From the NCBI GenBank assembly GCA_946478525.1, contig CAMLCH010000013.1, positions 1-47,399 on the forward strand: 47,399 bases of DNA, read 5' to 3'. This stretch comes from Snodgrassella alvi_G. GTDB taxonomy: Bacteria; Pseudomonadota; Gammaproteobacteria; Burkholderiales; Neisseriaceae. Of the stretch, positions 25,864 to 33,857 are shown one piece after another. A program made the position numbers and the translations under genes. The stretch's first letter is position 1. Each line of letters opens with the position of its first letter. The notes below the pieces were generated by a model that was not told the origin of the DNA, made no database searches, and saw nothing but the letters and a program-made list of their open reading frames with translations.

Positions 25864-26787
25864 ATGGCTATTCAGTGGTACCCAGGGCATATGCACAAAG
25901 CCAAGAAAGCCATTATTGAACGGATTAAAAATGTTGATCTGGTCATAGAAGTATTGGATGCTCGCTTACCTGCCTCAAGTGCCAATCCTTTACTGGCAAA
26001 ACTATCTGCTGGGAAACCAAAGCTCAAGATTTTGAACAAACAGGATCTGGCCGATCCGCAGCGTACTGAATTATGGTTAAATGAGTACCGTTCCAAACCA
26101 GATACTAATGTGCTGGCCTTGGATTCTTCTGATCGGCAAGCGACCAATAAAGTTATTACAGCCAGTCGTAAATTGGTGCCGAACCGGCAAAATTTGGATC
26201 GGCCGCTACGAGTGCTGATCTGTGGAATACCTAACGTGGGAAAGTCTACTCTGATCAATGGCATGCTGGGCAAAAAAAGTGCCAAAATTGGCAATGAACC
26301 GGGAATAACTAAAGCGGAACAAAGATTAATACTGGCAGATGACTTTTGGCTATACGATACGCCGGGAATGTTATGGCCAAAAATTATAGTCGAAGAGGCT
26401 GGATATAATCTTGCTGCTAGCGGCGCAGTTGGTCGAAATGCTTTGGATGAAGAAACTGTTGCACTGGAATTACTGGATTATTTGCGCCGGCATTATTTAG
26501 CTTTGTTACAGCAGAGATATCAGCCTGATCTTAGTGATAGCCCACACTGGCAAGATGATGAATGGCTAAACTGGATAGGCCGAAAACGTGGAGCATTACT
26601 GAGCGGTGGCAGGATAGATTATCAAAAAGCTGCGGAAAGAGTACTTACCGATTTTCGTGATGGCTATATTGGACGGATTACACTGGAAACACCAAACCAG
26701 TGGGCATTATGGCTGAAAAAAGGGCAACAGCACGAAGCACAGCTCAAAGCAGAACGTTTGGCGCGCAAAGAAGCGCGCAAAAAATAA
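25864..26787 (+). CDS. ylqF: Ribosome biogenesis GTPase, YlqF/RbgA family
   Basis: A 307-residue circularly permuted GTPase. The G4 motif NKQD (58-61) comes before G1 GIPNVGKS (121-128) and G3 DTPG (in YDTPGMLWPK). The N-terminus MAIQWYPGHMHKAKK is diagnostic of the YlqF/RbgA group, which acts in late assembly of the 50S subunit. TTG 25843 would add seven residues, but GAGGGAAAG stands directly before ATG 25864. A TATAAT box at 25827-25832, right after the rapZ terminator, may be part of its promoter. It is followed by scpB after 17 bp. Confidence 0.93.
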   Translation: MAIQWYPGHMHKAKKAIIERIKNVDLVIEVLDARLPASSANPLLAKLSAGKPKLKILNKQDLADPQRTELWLNEYRSKPDTNVLALDSSDRQATNKVITASRKLVPNRQNLDRPLRVLICGIPNVGKSTLINGMLGKKSAKIGNEPGITKAEQRLILADDFWLYDTPGMLWPKIIVEEAGYNLAASGAVGRNALDEETVALELLDYLRRHYLALLQQRYQPDLSDSPHWQDDEWLNWIGRKRGALLSGGRIDYQKAAERVLTDFRDGYIGRITLETPNQWALWLKKGQQHEAQLKAERLARKEARKK

Positions 26788-26804
26788 ATTTAGAGTGATG
26801 GTAA

Positions 26805-27437
26805 TTGCAATTGAATCCAACAGAAAATAACCACACAGATAGTGGATTACTGCAGGCAGAAAATATAATCGAGGCAGCTTTGCTTACTCAAAGTGAAGCA
26901 CTCAACGAACAGGCTTTATGTAAAATATGTGAGCCGGCATTGACTGAAGAACAGTTACACGCGGTCATAGAGGCCTTAAAGCAACGCTGGGAACGACGTG
27001 CTTTAAAATTGATACATAGTGCAGAAGGATGGCGTTTTCAGGTAATTGAAGAGGCATTTAATCAGCTGTCCCAACTTGATGTGCAACGTACGCCACGTTA
27101 TTCCCGTGCAGTATTAGAAACATTAGCTATTATTGCTTATCAGCAGCCTGTTACCCGCAGTGACATAGAAGCTATTCGCGGGGTTGCCGTGTCAAGCAAT
27201 GTCTTGCAAACTTTGCAGGATCGTGGCTGGATTGAAATAATTGGTCAGCGCGATAGTGTTGGTCGTCCCAATTTATGGGCAACTACTACAACCTTTTTAA
27301 CTGATCTGCAACTGGATGATTTAAACCAGTTGCCACCATTGACTGAATTAGGAGAATTGATTCTCCCTGATAGTATTGAACCTGCCGTAGCAGAAATTAC
27401 CGCAGAAGAGCCGTTATCACAGACGGAAAAGGAATGA
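26805..27437 (+). CDS. scpB: Segregation and condensation protein B
   Basis: A 210-residue ScpB, the winged-helix kleisin-binding subunit of the SMC-ScpA-ScpB chromosome condensation complex. The recognisable core includes RYSRAVLETLAIIAYQQPVTRSDIE, here about residues 97-121, and then the IRGVAVSSNVLQTL and GWIEIIGQRDSVGRP segments. The frame contains no ATG near the start, and an in-frame TAA lies immediately upstream, so it must begin at TTG (26805 or 26811), with AGTGATGG as a possible ribosome site. scpA is not adjacent. Its stop overlaps the first possible rluB start by four bases. Confidence 0.93.
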   Translation: MQLNPTENNHTDSGLLQAENIIEAALLTQSEALNEQALCKICEPALTEEQLHAVIEALKQRWERRALKLIHSAEGWRFQVIEEAFNQLSQLDVQRTPRYSRAVLETLAIIAYQQPVTRSDIEAIRGVAVSSNVLQTLQDRGWIEIIGQRDSVGRPNLWATTTTFLTDLQLDDLNQLPPLTELGELILPDSIEPAVAEITAEEPLSQTEKE

Positions 27438-27439
27438 AC

Positions 27440-28456
27440 ATGAATCAAGCAAACAAAAAACTTACTAAGCGTCAAATGCGTGACGGAATTTCCACCAAGA
27501 AAAATATTAAAAAACAATCTACTGGCAAACGTCAATTAAATGGCGCAGCAGTAAACCAATCTGACAGCATAAAAGCATCTGCAAAAAATCAGTTTAAAGT
27601 ATCAAGAGCAAAAAAAATGGTGCAACGTACACTTAATCTGGAAACACAGCAGCGTGCACGCAACTTGAAAGCACAGCGTATTGATCTGGATCAGATGGAA
27701 CCGGTAAGGATCCAAAAAGCACTTGCAGCGTCTGGAGTGGGCTCACGCAGGGAGATGGAACAATGGATTACGCAGGGCTTAGTCCGAGTTAACGGTAAAG
27801 CCGCTCAGCTCGGTGATCGTATCACACCTGATGACGAAGTTACCGTGCGAGGATCTATCATCAATATTAAATGGCCTGATCGTCTGCCCAGAATTATGGT
27901 TTATTACAAACAAGAGGGCGAAATAGTTAGCCGAGATGATCCTCAGGGGCGAGTAAGTATTTTTGATCGATTACCACAAACAGCCAGTAGCCGTTGGGTT
28001 GCTATTGGGCGGCTAGATATTAATACCAGTGGGCTATTAATTCTGACCACATCAGGTGAACTTGTAAACCGTTTTGCACATCCAAGTTTTGAGGTAGAAC
28101 GCGAATATGCTGTACGAGTATTGGGTGAGTTAACTGATGATCAAAAGCACAACCTGTTGAGTGGTGTTCAATTAGAAGATGGTATAGCTAAAGCACAGCA
28201 ACTATGGGAGCAAGGTGGTGAGGGCGTTAATCGCTGGTATAACATCATCATTAAAGAAGGTCGAAACCGCGAAGTAAGAAGATTGTTTGAAAGTCAGGGA
28301 TTAACGGTTAGCCGACTGGTGCGGGTACGTTTTGGTCCAATAGCATTACCAACTCGCTTAAAACGCGGTCAATACTATGAACTTAATGAACTAGAAGTTG
28401 CCAACATCATGAGCTGGGCGGGCTTGCAAAATGTGTCAAAACAGAGACGTCGTTAA
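27440..28456 (+). CDS. rluB: 23S rRNA pseudouridine synthase, RluB/RsuA family
   Basis: A 338-residue enzyme. A Lys/Arg-rich N-terminal extension of about 75 residues is followed by an S4 RNA-binding domain (IQKALAASGVGSRREMEQW ...). The catalytic domain follows, with the active Asp in GRLDINTSGLLILT and the later RNREVRRLFE. E. coli RluB modifies U2605 of 23S rRNA, and the scpB neighbourhood is typical of rluB. Two ATGs are possible. The one at 27434 touches AGGA directly, whereas 27440 has AGGA at six bases, so I use 27440. Confidence 0.93.
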   Translation: MNQANKKLTKRQMRDGISTKKNIKKQSTGKRQLNGAAVNQSDSIKASAKNQFKVSRAKKMVQRTLNLETQQRARNLKAQRIDLDQMEPVRIQKALAASGVGSRREMEQWITQGLVRVNGKAAQLGDRITPDDEVTVRGSIINIKWPDRLPRIMVYYKQEGEIVSRDDPQGRVSIFDRLPQTASSRWVAIGRLDINTSGLLILTTSGELVNRFAHPSFEVEREYAVRVLGELTDDQKHNLLSGVQLEDGIAKAQQLWEQGGEGVNRWYNIIIKEGRNREVRRLFESQGLTVSRLVRVRFGPIALPTRLKRGQYYELNELEVANIMSWAGLQNVSKQRRR

Positions 28457-28553
28457 TAGCCTGAATTTATTATTTGGTAGGTATTATATAAAATGAGTGG
28501 ATTATTTATTTTAGATAAAGTAAGATATTCACCTGTCAAATAACAATTTTAAA

Positions 28554-28567
28554 TTGATCTTAATCAA
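28554..28567 (+). promoter_or_regulatory. Perfect FNR-type box
   Basis: TTGATCTTAATCAA matches the FNR/CRP-family anaerobic regulator consensus TTGAT-N4-ATCAA at all ten defined positions. It lies 121 bp before the PAS gene and about 100 bp after the rluB stop, so it most likely controls the PAS/PhnD-like pair. AT-rich sequence downstream leaves the -10 element undefined. Confidence 0.65.
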
Positions 28568-28687
28568 TATGACAATAAGTTTTTTTGTTAAAAAGAATAA
28601 ATTTATTGTTTTATTTGCTAATTAAGTGCAATATGCATTATCAATTGTTAAATTAAATACTAATCATCAATTGATCATGGAGTTATA

Positions 28688-29176
28688 ATGATATTACCAA
28701 TGCAAGAACCTGAAATCGCTCACCGTACGTTTGAGTTAACCTATTATGATGGCGTCAAACGAACTGTTTATTGCACCGATGTCGAAACGCAGTTTCCCGA
28801 TGGATGTCTGATTACTTCTACTACTGATTTAGAAGGCGTGATTACTCATGCTAATGAAGTATTTGTACAGATGAGTGGCTGGGATCGTGATGAATTAATG
28901 GGAGCTGAACATTATATTTTACGTCATCCTGATATGCCTAGGGTTGCTTATAAGGATTTATGGGATACCGTTCAGACTGGTCAGAAATGGCATGGTTATG
29001 TGAAAAACCTGCGTAAAGATGGTGGTTTTTATTGGGTTTATGCTACCATCATTCCTAATATTCGCGAGGGTAAAATCAAAGGTTATACATCAGTACGACG
29101 TAAGCCATCTTTGAGTAAGGTTACAGAAATGCAGGCACTATATGCAGATTTATTAAAAGCAGAGCGAGGAAACTGA
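28688..29176 (+). CDS. Stand-alone Aer-type PAS domain protein
   Basis: A 162-residue soluble protein. Residues 38-137 closely resemble the N-terminal PAS domain of the aerotaxis/redox receptor Aer: STTDLEGVITHANEVFVQMSG with Asn56, then RHPDMP at 79-84, WHGYVKNLRKDGGFYWV and REGKIKGYTSVR. In Aer this region binds FAD. There is no transmembrane helix, HAMP or methyl-accepting domain; only a short helix follows. About 35 extra residues precede the PAS core. GGAG lies five bases before the ATG. The stop overlaps the next start in TGATG, so the two proteins are translationally coupled. It is probably a cytosolic redox/oxygen sensor with an unknown output. Confidence 0.85.
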   Translation: MILPMQEPEIAHRTFELTYYDGVKRTVYCTDVETQFPDGCLITSTTDLEGVITHANEVFVQMSGWDRDELMGAEHYILRHPDMPRVAYKDLWDTVQTGQKWHGYVKNLRKDGGFYWVYATIIPNIREGKIKGYTSVRRKPSLSKVTEMQALYADLLKAERGN

Positions 29177-29925
29177 TGACCATCAATTTTCTCATTGCTC
29201 CAGATTTCCCTCCTGAATATTTTGCCGGCTGGCATTTTATGAATGCCCGTTTGCAAAAAATGCTTGATGTCAATATTCATTTGCTCTTACCGGCTAATTC
29301 AACTGAGGAACAGAATGAAATTGATCAAGACAAAGTAGATATTATCTATGCTAATCCATTTGATGCAGCAAAGCTGATACGCGAATTGGGTTATTTGGCG
29401 GTAGCGCAACCGGTAAATATCTATGATGAAATTGTAATTGCCAGTTCTGCTGAATTTCCGATAAAAAAACTGGATGATGTCAAAAAAGGAATGACTGTAC
29501 TTGCTACAGAATACTATGATGTTAAATTATTGGCTTTACGATTACTGGAATCAGTAGATATTGAAGAAAAAGATCTTGTTTGGCAAAAATCCGATTCATT
29601 TGCTGCCTTAGCTAATGGTCTGATCAAAAAACGTGGTCATATCGGTCTATTTTTAGCTTCAGCTTATAAAAAACTGACCGATTTTACCCGCAGTAATCTG
29701 ACTACTTTGATGGAAAGTAAAATTCGTGATTTAAATCATGTGGTATTAATCCATCCAAGACAAGCAACTATGCTGGAAATGTTGCAGCAAGCTTTCTGCA
29801 CACTAAACCAATCTGATGACGGTCAGACTATTTTAGATGATCTGGGACTAAAGAATGGTTTTACTGTTATGAGTCAGGAAGATATAGAATTTTTGATTGA
29901 TATAATTGAAACTTTACGTGATTAA
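29176..29925 (+). CDS. Cytoplasmic PhnD-like (periplasmic-binding-fold) protein
   Basis: A 249-residue protein with the fold pattern of PhnD/phosphonate-type substrate-binding proteins. It begins directly with a beta strand (MTINFLIAPDFPPE), then VDIIYANPFDAAKLIRELGYLAVAQP in the first lobe and the hinge region KKGMTVLATEYYDVKLLALRLL. There is no signal peptide, lipobox or transporter gene nearby, so it should remain in the cytoplasm and act as a ligand sensor rather than in uptake. It is coupled to the Aer-like PAS gene (one-base overlap). The ligand is unknown. A terminator follows at 29963. Confidence 0.7.
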   Translation: MTINFLIAPDFPPEYFAGWHFMNARLQKMLDVNIHLLLPANSTEEQNEIDQDKVDIIYANPFDAAKLIRELGYLAVAQPVNIYDEIVIASSAEFPIKKLDDVKKGMTVLATEYYDVKLLALRLLESVDIEEKDLVWQKSDSFAALANGLIKKRGHIGLFLASAYKKLTDFTRSNLTTLMESKIRDLNHVVLIHPRQATMLEMLQQAFCTLNQSDDGQTILDDLGLKNGFTVMSQEDIEFLIDIIETLRD

Positions 29926-29950
29926 ATCATACTAGAATTTATTTTTCAGT

Positions 29951-29997
29951 TATAATGCAACGCGCAATTTGTTTAATGACAAATTGCGTTATTTTTT
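29951..29997 (+). terminator. Terminator after the PhnD-like gene, preceded by a TATAAT box
   Basis: CGCAATTTGT (29963-29972) and ACAAATTGCG (29979-29988) form a 10-bp stem with a 6-nt loop, followed by TTATTTTTT. A perfect TATAAT hexamer at 29951-29956 lies 6 bp before the stem, and the dus start codon is only 20 bp beyond the T-run. If that hexamer is the dus promoter, the hairpin would form at the very 5' end of its mRNA. Confidence 0.85.
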
Positions 29998-30017
29998 GAA
30001 TTGCTGATTTTTATTTG

Positions 30018-31013
30018 ATGGCTTTGTTTGCTGAGCAACCTAAAACCAGTCATGCGCAATTATTTCTGGCACCCATGCAAGGATTAATTGATGCACAGAT
30101 GCGTGATTTATTAACCCGTATTGGTGGTTACGACGGATGTGTGACTGAATTTGTTCGTATCACACATACCGTTCATCATCGTACCACGTGGATAAAATAT
30201 ATGCCCGAGTTAGCTCAGGCCAATAAAACGCAGGCTGGTACACCAGTAATTGTACAATTACTGGGTAGCGATGCAGTAAATATCGCTCGTAATGCTCTCA
30301 ATGTGATTAAGCTGGGTGCAAAACAGATTGACCTGAACTTTGGTTGTCCGGCACCTACTGTCAATCAGCATGCCGGTGGTGCCATTTTACTTCGTACACC
30401 AAAGCTTATCGAAGAGATTGTCCGTACCGTTCGTAAAACTATTCCAGAAAATGTTATCTTAAGCGCTAAAATGCGTTTAGGTTATGAAGATAAAACTCAA
30501 GCTATTGCGTGTGCTCAGGCCATAGAACAGGGTGGAGCACAGTTGCTTACAGTACATGCCCGTACTAAATTAGAAGGCTATAAACCTCCAGCACATTGGG
30601 AATGGATCGCGCGGATCAAAAATAATATCTCCATACCAGTGGTTGCCAATGGAGATGTGTTTACACTGGCTGATTATCAGAATATAAGGATGATTAGTGA
30701 GTGTAAACATGTCATGCTAGGACGTGGAGCAGTGCAAAGACCAGATCTGGCCCGACAAATTGCCGCCTATAATAACGGTAATTTGATTGACCCAATGCCA
30801 TGGCAAGAAATAGTTGAATTGATTGCTGAATTTTTTAAAATTTGTTGTTTACGTGCACAGGCAAGTAATAAATATCCCATAGCACGCCTGAAGCAATGGT
30901 TAGCTATGCTTAAATTAACTTATCCAGAAGCTGCTACATTATTTAATACGATACGTACTCTGACAACGATTAATGAAATCTCTACGATTATAAATCAGCA
31001 TGCAAAAGCATGA
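30018..31013 (+). CDS. dusC: tRNA-dihydrouridine synthase, DusC-like
   Basis: A 331-residue FMN-dependent enzyme that reduces uridine in tRNA. The TIM barrel starts with FLAPMQGLIDAQMRDLL. The active-site Cys lies in IDLNFGCPAPTVNQHAGGA, and the FMN phosphate site in VVANGDVF and MLGRGAVQRP. The C-terminal helical domain binds tRNA. The DusC subgroup is suggested by the short N-terminus and APMQG; DusA and DusB differ here. The frame allows TTG 30015, but ATG 30018 is simpler. No strong ribosome site is visible. Confidence 0.9.
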   Translation: MALFAEQPKTSHAQLFLAPMQGLIDAQMRDLLTRIGGYDGCVTEFVRITHTVHHRTTWIKYMPELAQANKTQAGTPVIVQLLGSDAVNIARNALNVIKLGAKQIDLNFGCPAPTVNQHAGGAILLRTPKLIEEIVRTVRKTIPENVILSAKMRLGYEDKTQAIACAQAIEQGGAQLLTVHARTKLEGYKPPAHWEWIARIKNNISIPVVANGDVFTLADYQNIRMISECKHVMLGRGAVQRPDLARQIAAYNNGNLIDPMPWQEIVELIAEFFKICCLRAQASNKYPIARLKQWLAMLKLTYPEAATLFNTIRTLTTINEISTIINQHAKA

Positions 31014-31186
31014 AGATCTGATGAAAACAGCAAAATATCCGCCATTTAAACCATTTGGTACAGATTGAAAATATCATATTTGTTTAGGTGGCTGGTATTT
31101 GCTGTTGATACTGTAGTGTAAAATAAATCATTTCCAGTTCAATCATAATAGCCCTGTTCAGGCTTAAGAGAAAACATCCTTACCAA

Positions 31187-31990
31187 ATGAACTATAAATA
31201 TATTGAATCTGCCCATAACCAAGAAATCAAGCACCTTATCAAACTGATCAGTCAAAATCGGTATCGACAAAAACATCATGTGGCTACGCTGGAAGGAATT
31301 CATCTAATTGAAACTTTTATACAAGCAGGTTATACCATTCAGAATATGTATGTGCCGCATAGTCGTATTTCTGAGCCACATATCCAAACCTTAATGACTA
31401 AAGTCACCAATGATAAGATAATATTAATAGCAGATCATCTTTTAGCAAAAATCAGTGATTTAACCGAATCTCATGAGCCTATTGCTTTAGTGGACGTGAT
31501 AAATCATCATACAGTCTCTCAAAATCAAGATGTGGTTATGTTAGAACGTATTCAGGATCCGGGAAATGTTGGCACGATTTTACGTACAGCATTGGCTTCT
31601 GGTATCAGCCAAATTGTGCTTAGTAAGGATTGCTGTGATGTCTGGTCTCCTAAAGTGGTACGAGCAGCTATGGGCGCCCATGCTTTTCTGCACATTTTGA
31701 CAGTGCCAAGTTTAACTGAATGGATAACGGGATATACTTGCAATATTTATGCAACTGTACTTAGCTCTGAATCATGCAATTTATATGATTTAGATTTACA
31801 GCAACCAGCCGGGTGGTTATTTGGCAATGAAGGTAGCGGATTAAGTGCAGAAATACTACAAGTTGTTACCCGACATGTCAGAATTCCTATGGCAGGGGCA
31901 ACAGAATCGTTAAATGTGGCAATGGCGGCTACAGTTTGTCTGTTTGAGCAGTTTCGACAACGTAATGCAGCGGACAAAATAGCCGATTGA
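31187..31990 (+). CDS. TrmH/SpoU-family RNA 2'-O-methyltransferase
   Basis: A 267-residue SPOUT methyltransferase. The N-terminal substrate-binding part (residues 1-100) has YRQKHHVATLEGIHLIETF. The three SpoU motifs follow: ERIQDPGNVGTILRTA (motif 1, with the Asn/Arg pair), LFGNEGSGLS (motif 2) and IPMAGATESLNVAMAATVCLFE (motif 3, AdoMet knot). The target could be 23S rRNA or tRNA, and sequence alone does not decide. It lies in a plus-strand run but 173 bp after dus, so it probably has its own promoter. Confidence 0.88.
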   Translation: MNYKYIESAHNQEIKHLIKLISQNRYRQKHHVATLEGIHLIETFIQAGYTIQNMYVPHSRISEPHIQTLMTKVTNDKIILIADHLLAKISDLTESHEPIALVDVINHHTVSQNQDVVMLERIQDPGNVGTILRTALASGISQIVLSKDCCDVWSPKVVRAAMGAHAFLHILTVPSLTEWITGYTCNIYATVLSSESCNLYDLDLQQPAGWLFGNEGSGLSAEILQVVTRHVRIPMAGATESLNVAMAATVCLFEQFRQRNAADKIAD

Positions 31991-32039
31991 TGTTATCCTG
32001 CCATCTTCAATAAAAATGCAAACATAAGATGTTTTGAGC

Positions 32040-33626
32040 ATGAATAAACGTATATTAGCTGTTATCAGTACAATTGTGCTTGTTCTTATTCTAATTTTGC
32101 TAGCCTTACCCTATTATTTAGGTATTAAAGCACAGCAAAGTCTGAAAGAGCAGCGAATTTTACTTTCTAAAAATGCATTTCTGACTGTAGAAAAGCATGA
32201 ATATCAACGTGGCTGGTTTACCTCTGAAGAAACCATGCAAGTGCGTTTTAAGCCCACATTTTTAGCTGGTATTCAGCAACAGTTACCAGATAATGTTCGA
32301 ACTGTCTTGCAGCAACCAATCACCATTATTAATCATGTCAGTCATGGTTTGTTTGCTAATGGAATTCGTCCTGTACGTGCGTATGTCAATACAGAATTTC
32401 AATACACTCCACAAGCGAAACAAATTCTGGCACGTTTTTTTGGTCAGGAACCACCTGTTAAGCTGGAAAATACCATTAATCTTTCTGGTAGCGGAAAGAT
32501 GCACTTGATTATTCCTAAATTTAATTATGAAGAATTATCCGGTATTAAGATTAATTGGCTCGGACTCGAATCTACAATCGATTACACTCAGGGTTTCGAT
32601 AGTTATGACAGTCACACAAATAGCTTGGGATTAAATGTCATTCTGGCAGATAAAGGCAAAGTGTCTTATGAAAATCTGCAGTTGAATAGTCACACTGAAA
32701 ATGGTCATACTGATATTTCTCTGGGTAGCAGTAATTTGCATATCAAAAATATGGAATTTGAATGGCAAGATACTGGTGACTCTTCTATACGTCTAGATCA
32801 GTTAGTTAATCTGGTCACTGATTTACAGATTGGTGCTTTTATCAACCCAACCGGCAGTTCCATGCCTGCTAAAATTGCGGTAGAGGATTTAAACTTTTCG
32901 ACAAAAACATCTGAGCAAGATAAATGGATAAATAGTAATGGTAAATTTGGATTTGCCAAATTACATTATGGTAGTGATAATTATGGTCCATTGAATATTG
33001 ATGTTTCTGCTGAGCATTTGGATGCAGCAAGTCTGGCAGCACTGAAAAATAAAATTACCCTGCTTTCAACCCAAAAATTAAACAATGAAGAGTTAAGAAA
33101 TGCCATAGTGGCTGCTGTAAGAAACGAAGGCCTAGGATTGTTTACCAATAGCCCATTGTTAAGATTAAATAGTTTTAAATTAGAAATGCCACAGGGTGTA
33201 GTGGATGTACATGGCTATTTAACCTTTAAAAATCTTGTAGCTAATGATTTACAGCAATTAAGCCTGATGTTAAACAAAACTGAATCTGAAATGGATTTTG
33301 CTGTACCTCAGGCATTGCTTGAAAATGTTGCGGTTACGCAGGCTCGTTCTTTATTTACAGTTGATGAAAATGCTGGCGGAGTAGAGGCACTGGAAGATAT
33401 CGATCAGACGATTCGTCTGATGATCGATAGTGTGGTTAAATCTATGCGTTCGCGTGGATTCATCGTGGTAGAAAATGGTGTGCTGAAAACCCATTTGAAA
33501 TTAAAAAATGGTAAACTTTTACTTAACGGAAAAGGCTTTACTTTAGAACAACCAGATGATTTTTCTGATCAGCCGGATTGGGATGCTTATGCTCCGGCTA
33601 GCTCTGCATCTTCTGTTCGATCCTGA
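32040..33626 (+). CDS. DUF945 (YdgA-like) family protein
   Basis: A 528-residue protein with one N-terminal membrane helix (ILAVISTIVLVLILILLALPYYLG). A long beta-rich periplasmic region follows, with the family hallmark HEYQRGWFTSEE at about residues 55-66 and repeated FxLxxLP-like strands. E. coli YdgA/YihF belong to this group. Their function is unclear; they look like AsmA-like or lipid-binding envelope proteins. ATG 32040 is used; TTG 32034 would add two residues. A strong terminator follows. Confidence 0.85.
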   Translation: MNKRILAVISTIVLVLILILLALPYYLGIKAQQSLKEQRILLSKNAFLTVEKHEYQRGWFTSEETMQVRFKPTFLAGIQQQLPDNVRTVLQQPITIINHVSHGLFANGIRPVRAYVNTEFQYTPQAKQILARFFGQEPPVKLENTINLSGSGKMHLIIPKFNYEELSGIKINWLGLESTIDYTQGFDSYDSHTNSLGLNVILADKGKVSYENLQLNSHTENGHTDISLGSSNLHIKNMEFEWQDTGDSSIRLDQLVNLVTDLQIGAFINPTGSSMPAKIAVEDLNFSTKTSEQDKWINSNGKFGFAKLHYGSDNYGPLNIDVSAEHLDAASLAALKNKITLLSTQKLNNEELRNAIVAAVRNEGLGLFTNSPLLRLNSFKLEMPQGVVDVHGYLTFKNLVANDLQQLSLMLNKTESEMDFAVPQALLENVAVTQARSLFTVDENAGGVEALEDIDQTIRLMIDSVVKSMRSRGFIVVENGVLKTHLKLKNGKLLLNGKGFTLEQPDDFSDQPDWDAYAPASSASSVRS

Positions 33627-33667
33627 TTTTACCAATAAATATAAAATACTGATTTTTAATAAAATAA

Positions 33668-33704
33668 AAATCCCTTTCATCATAGATTTGAAAGGGATTT
33701 GTTA
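33668..33704 (+). terminator. Rho-independent terminator after the DUF945 gene
   Basis: AAATCCCTTTCA (33668-33679) and TGAAAGGGATTT (33689-33700) make a perfect 12-bp stem with a 9-nt loop, 42 bp beyond the stop. T residues follow briefly. Confidence 0.85.
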
Positions 33705-33787
33705 ATTGTAAAATTGCCGGGTGGAAGAAAAATAATTGTTGCCAAATATGTTTATTAGAACAAATATATATCAAGGGTTTTTATTAA

Positions 33788-33812
33788 AATTTTTTTACGA
33801 CAGTAAAAAATT
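33788..33812 (-). terminator. Possible weak mutL terminator
   Basis: An A/T-only hairpin (arm AATTTTTTTAC, loop GACA, arm GTAAAAAATT) lies about 46 bp beyond the mutL stop on the minus strand, followed there by further T-rich sequence. The stem is weak and one base is unpaired. Confidence 0.3.
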
Positions 33813-33857
33813 GTACTCATTAATAATCAATACTGGCATTAAATGGAAGTGGTATGA

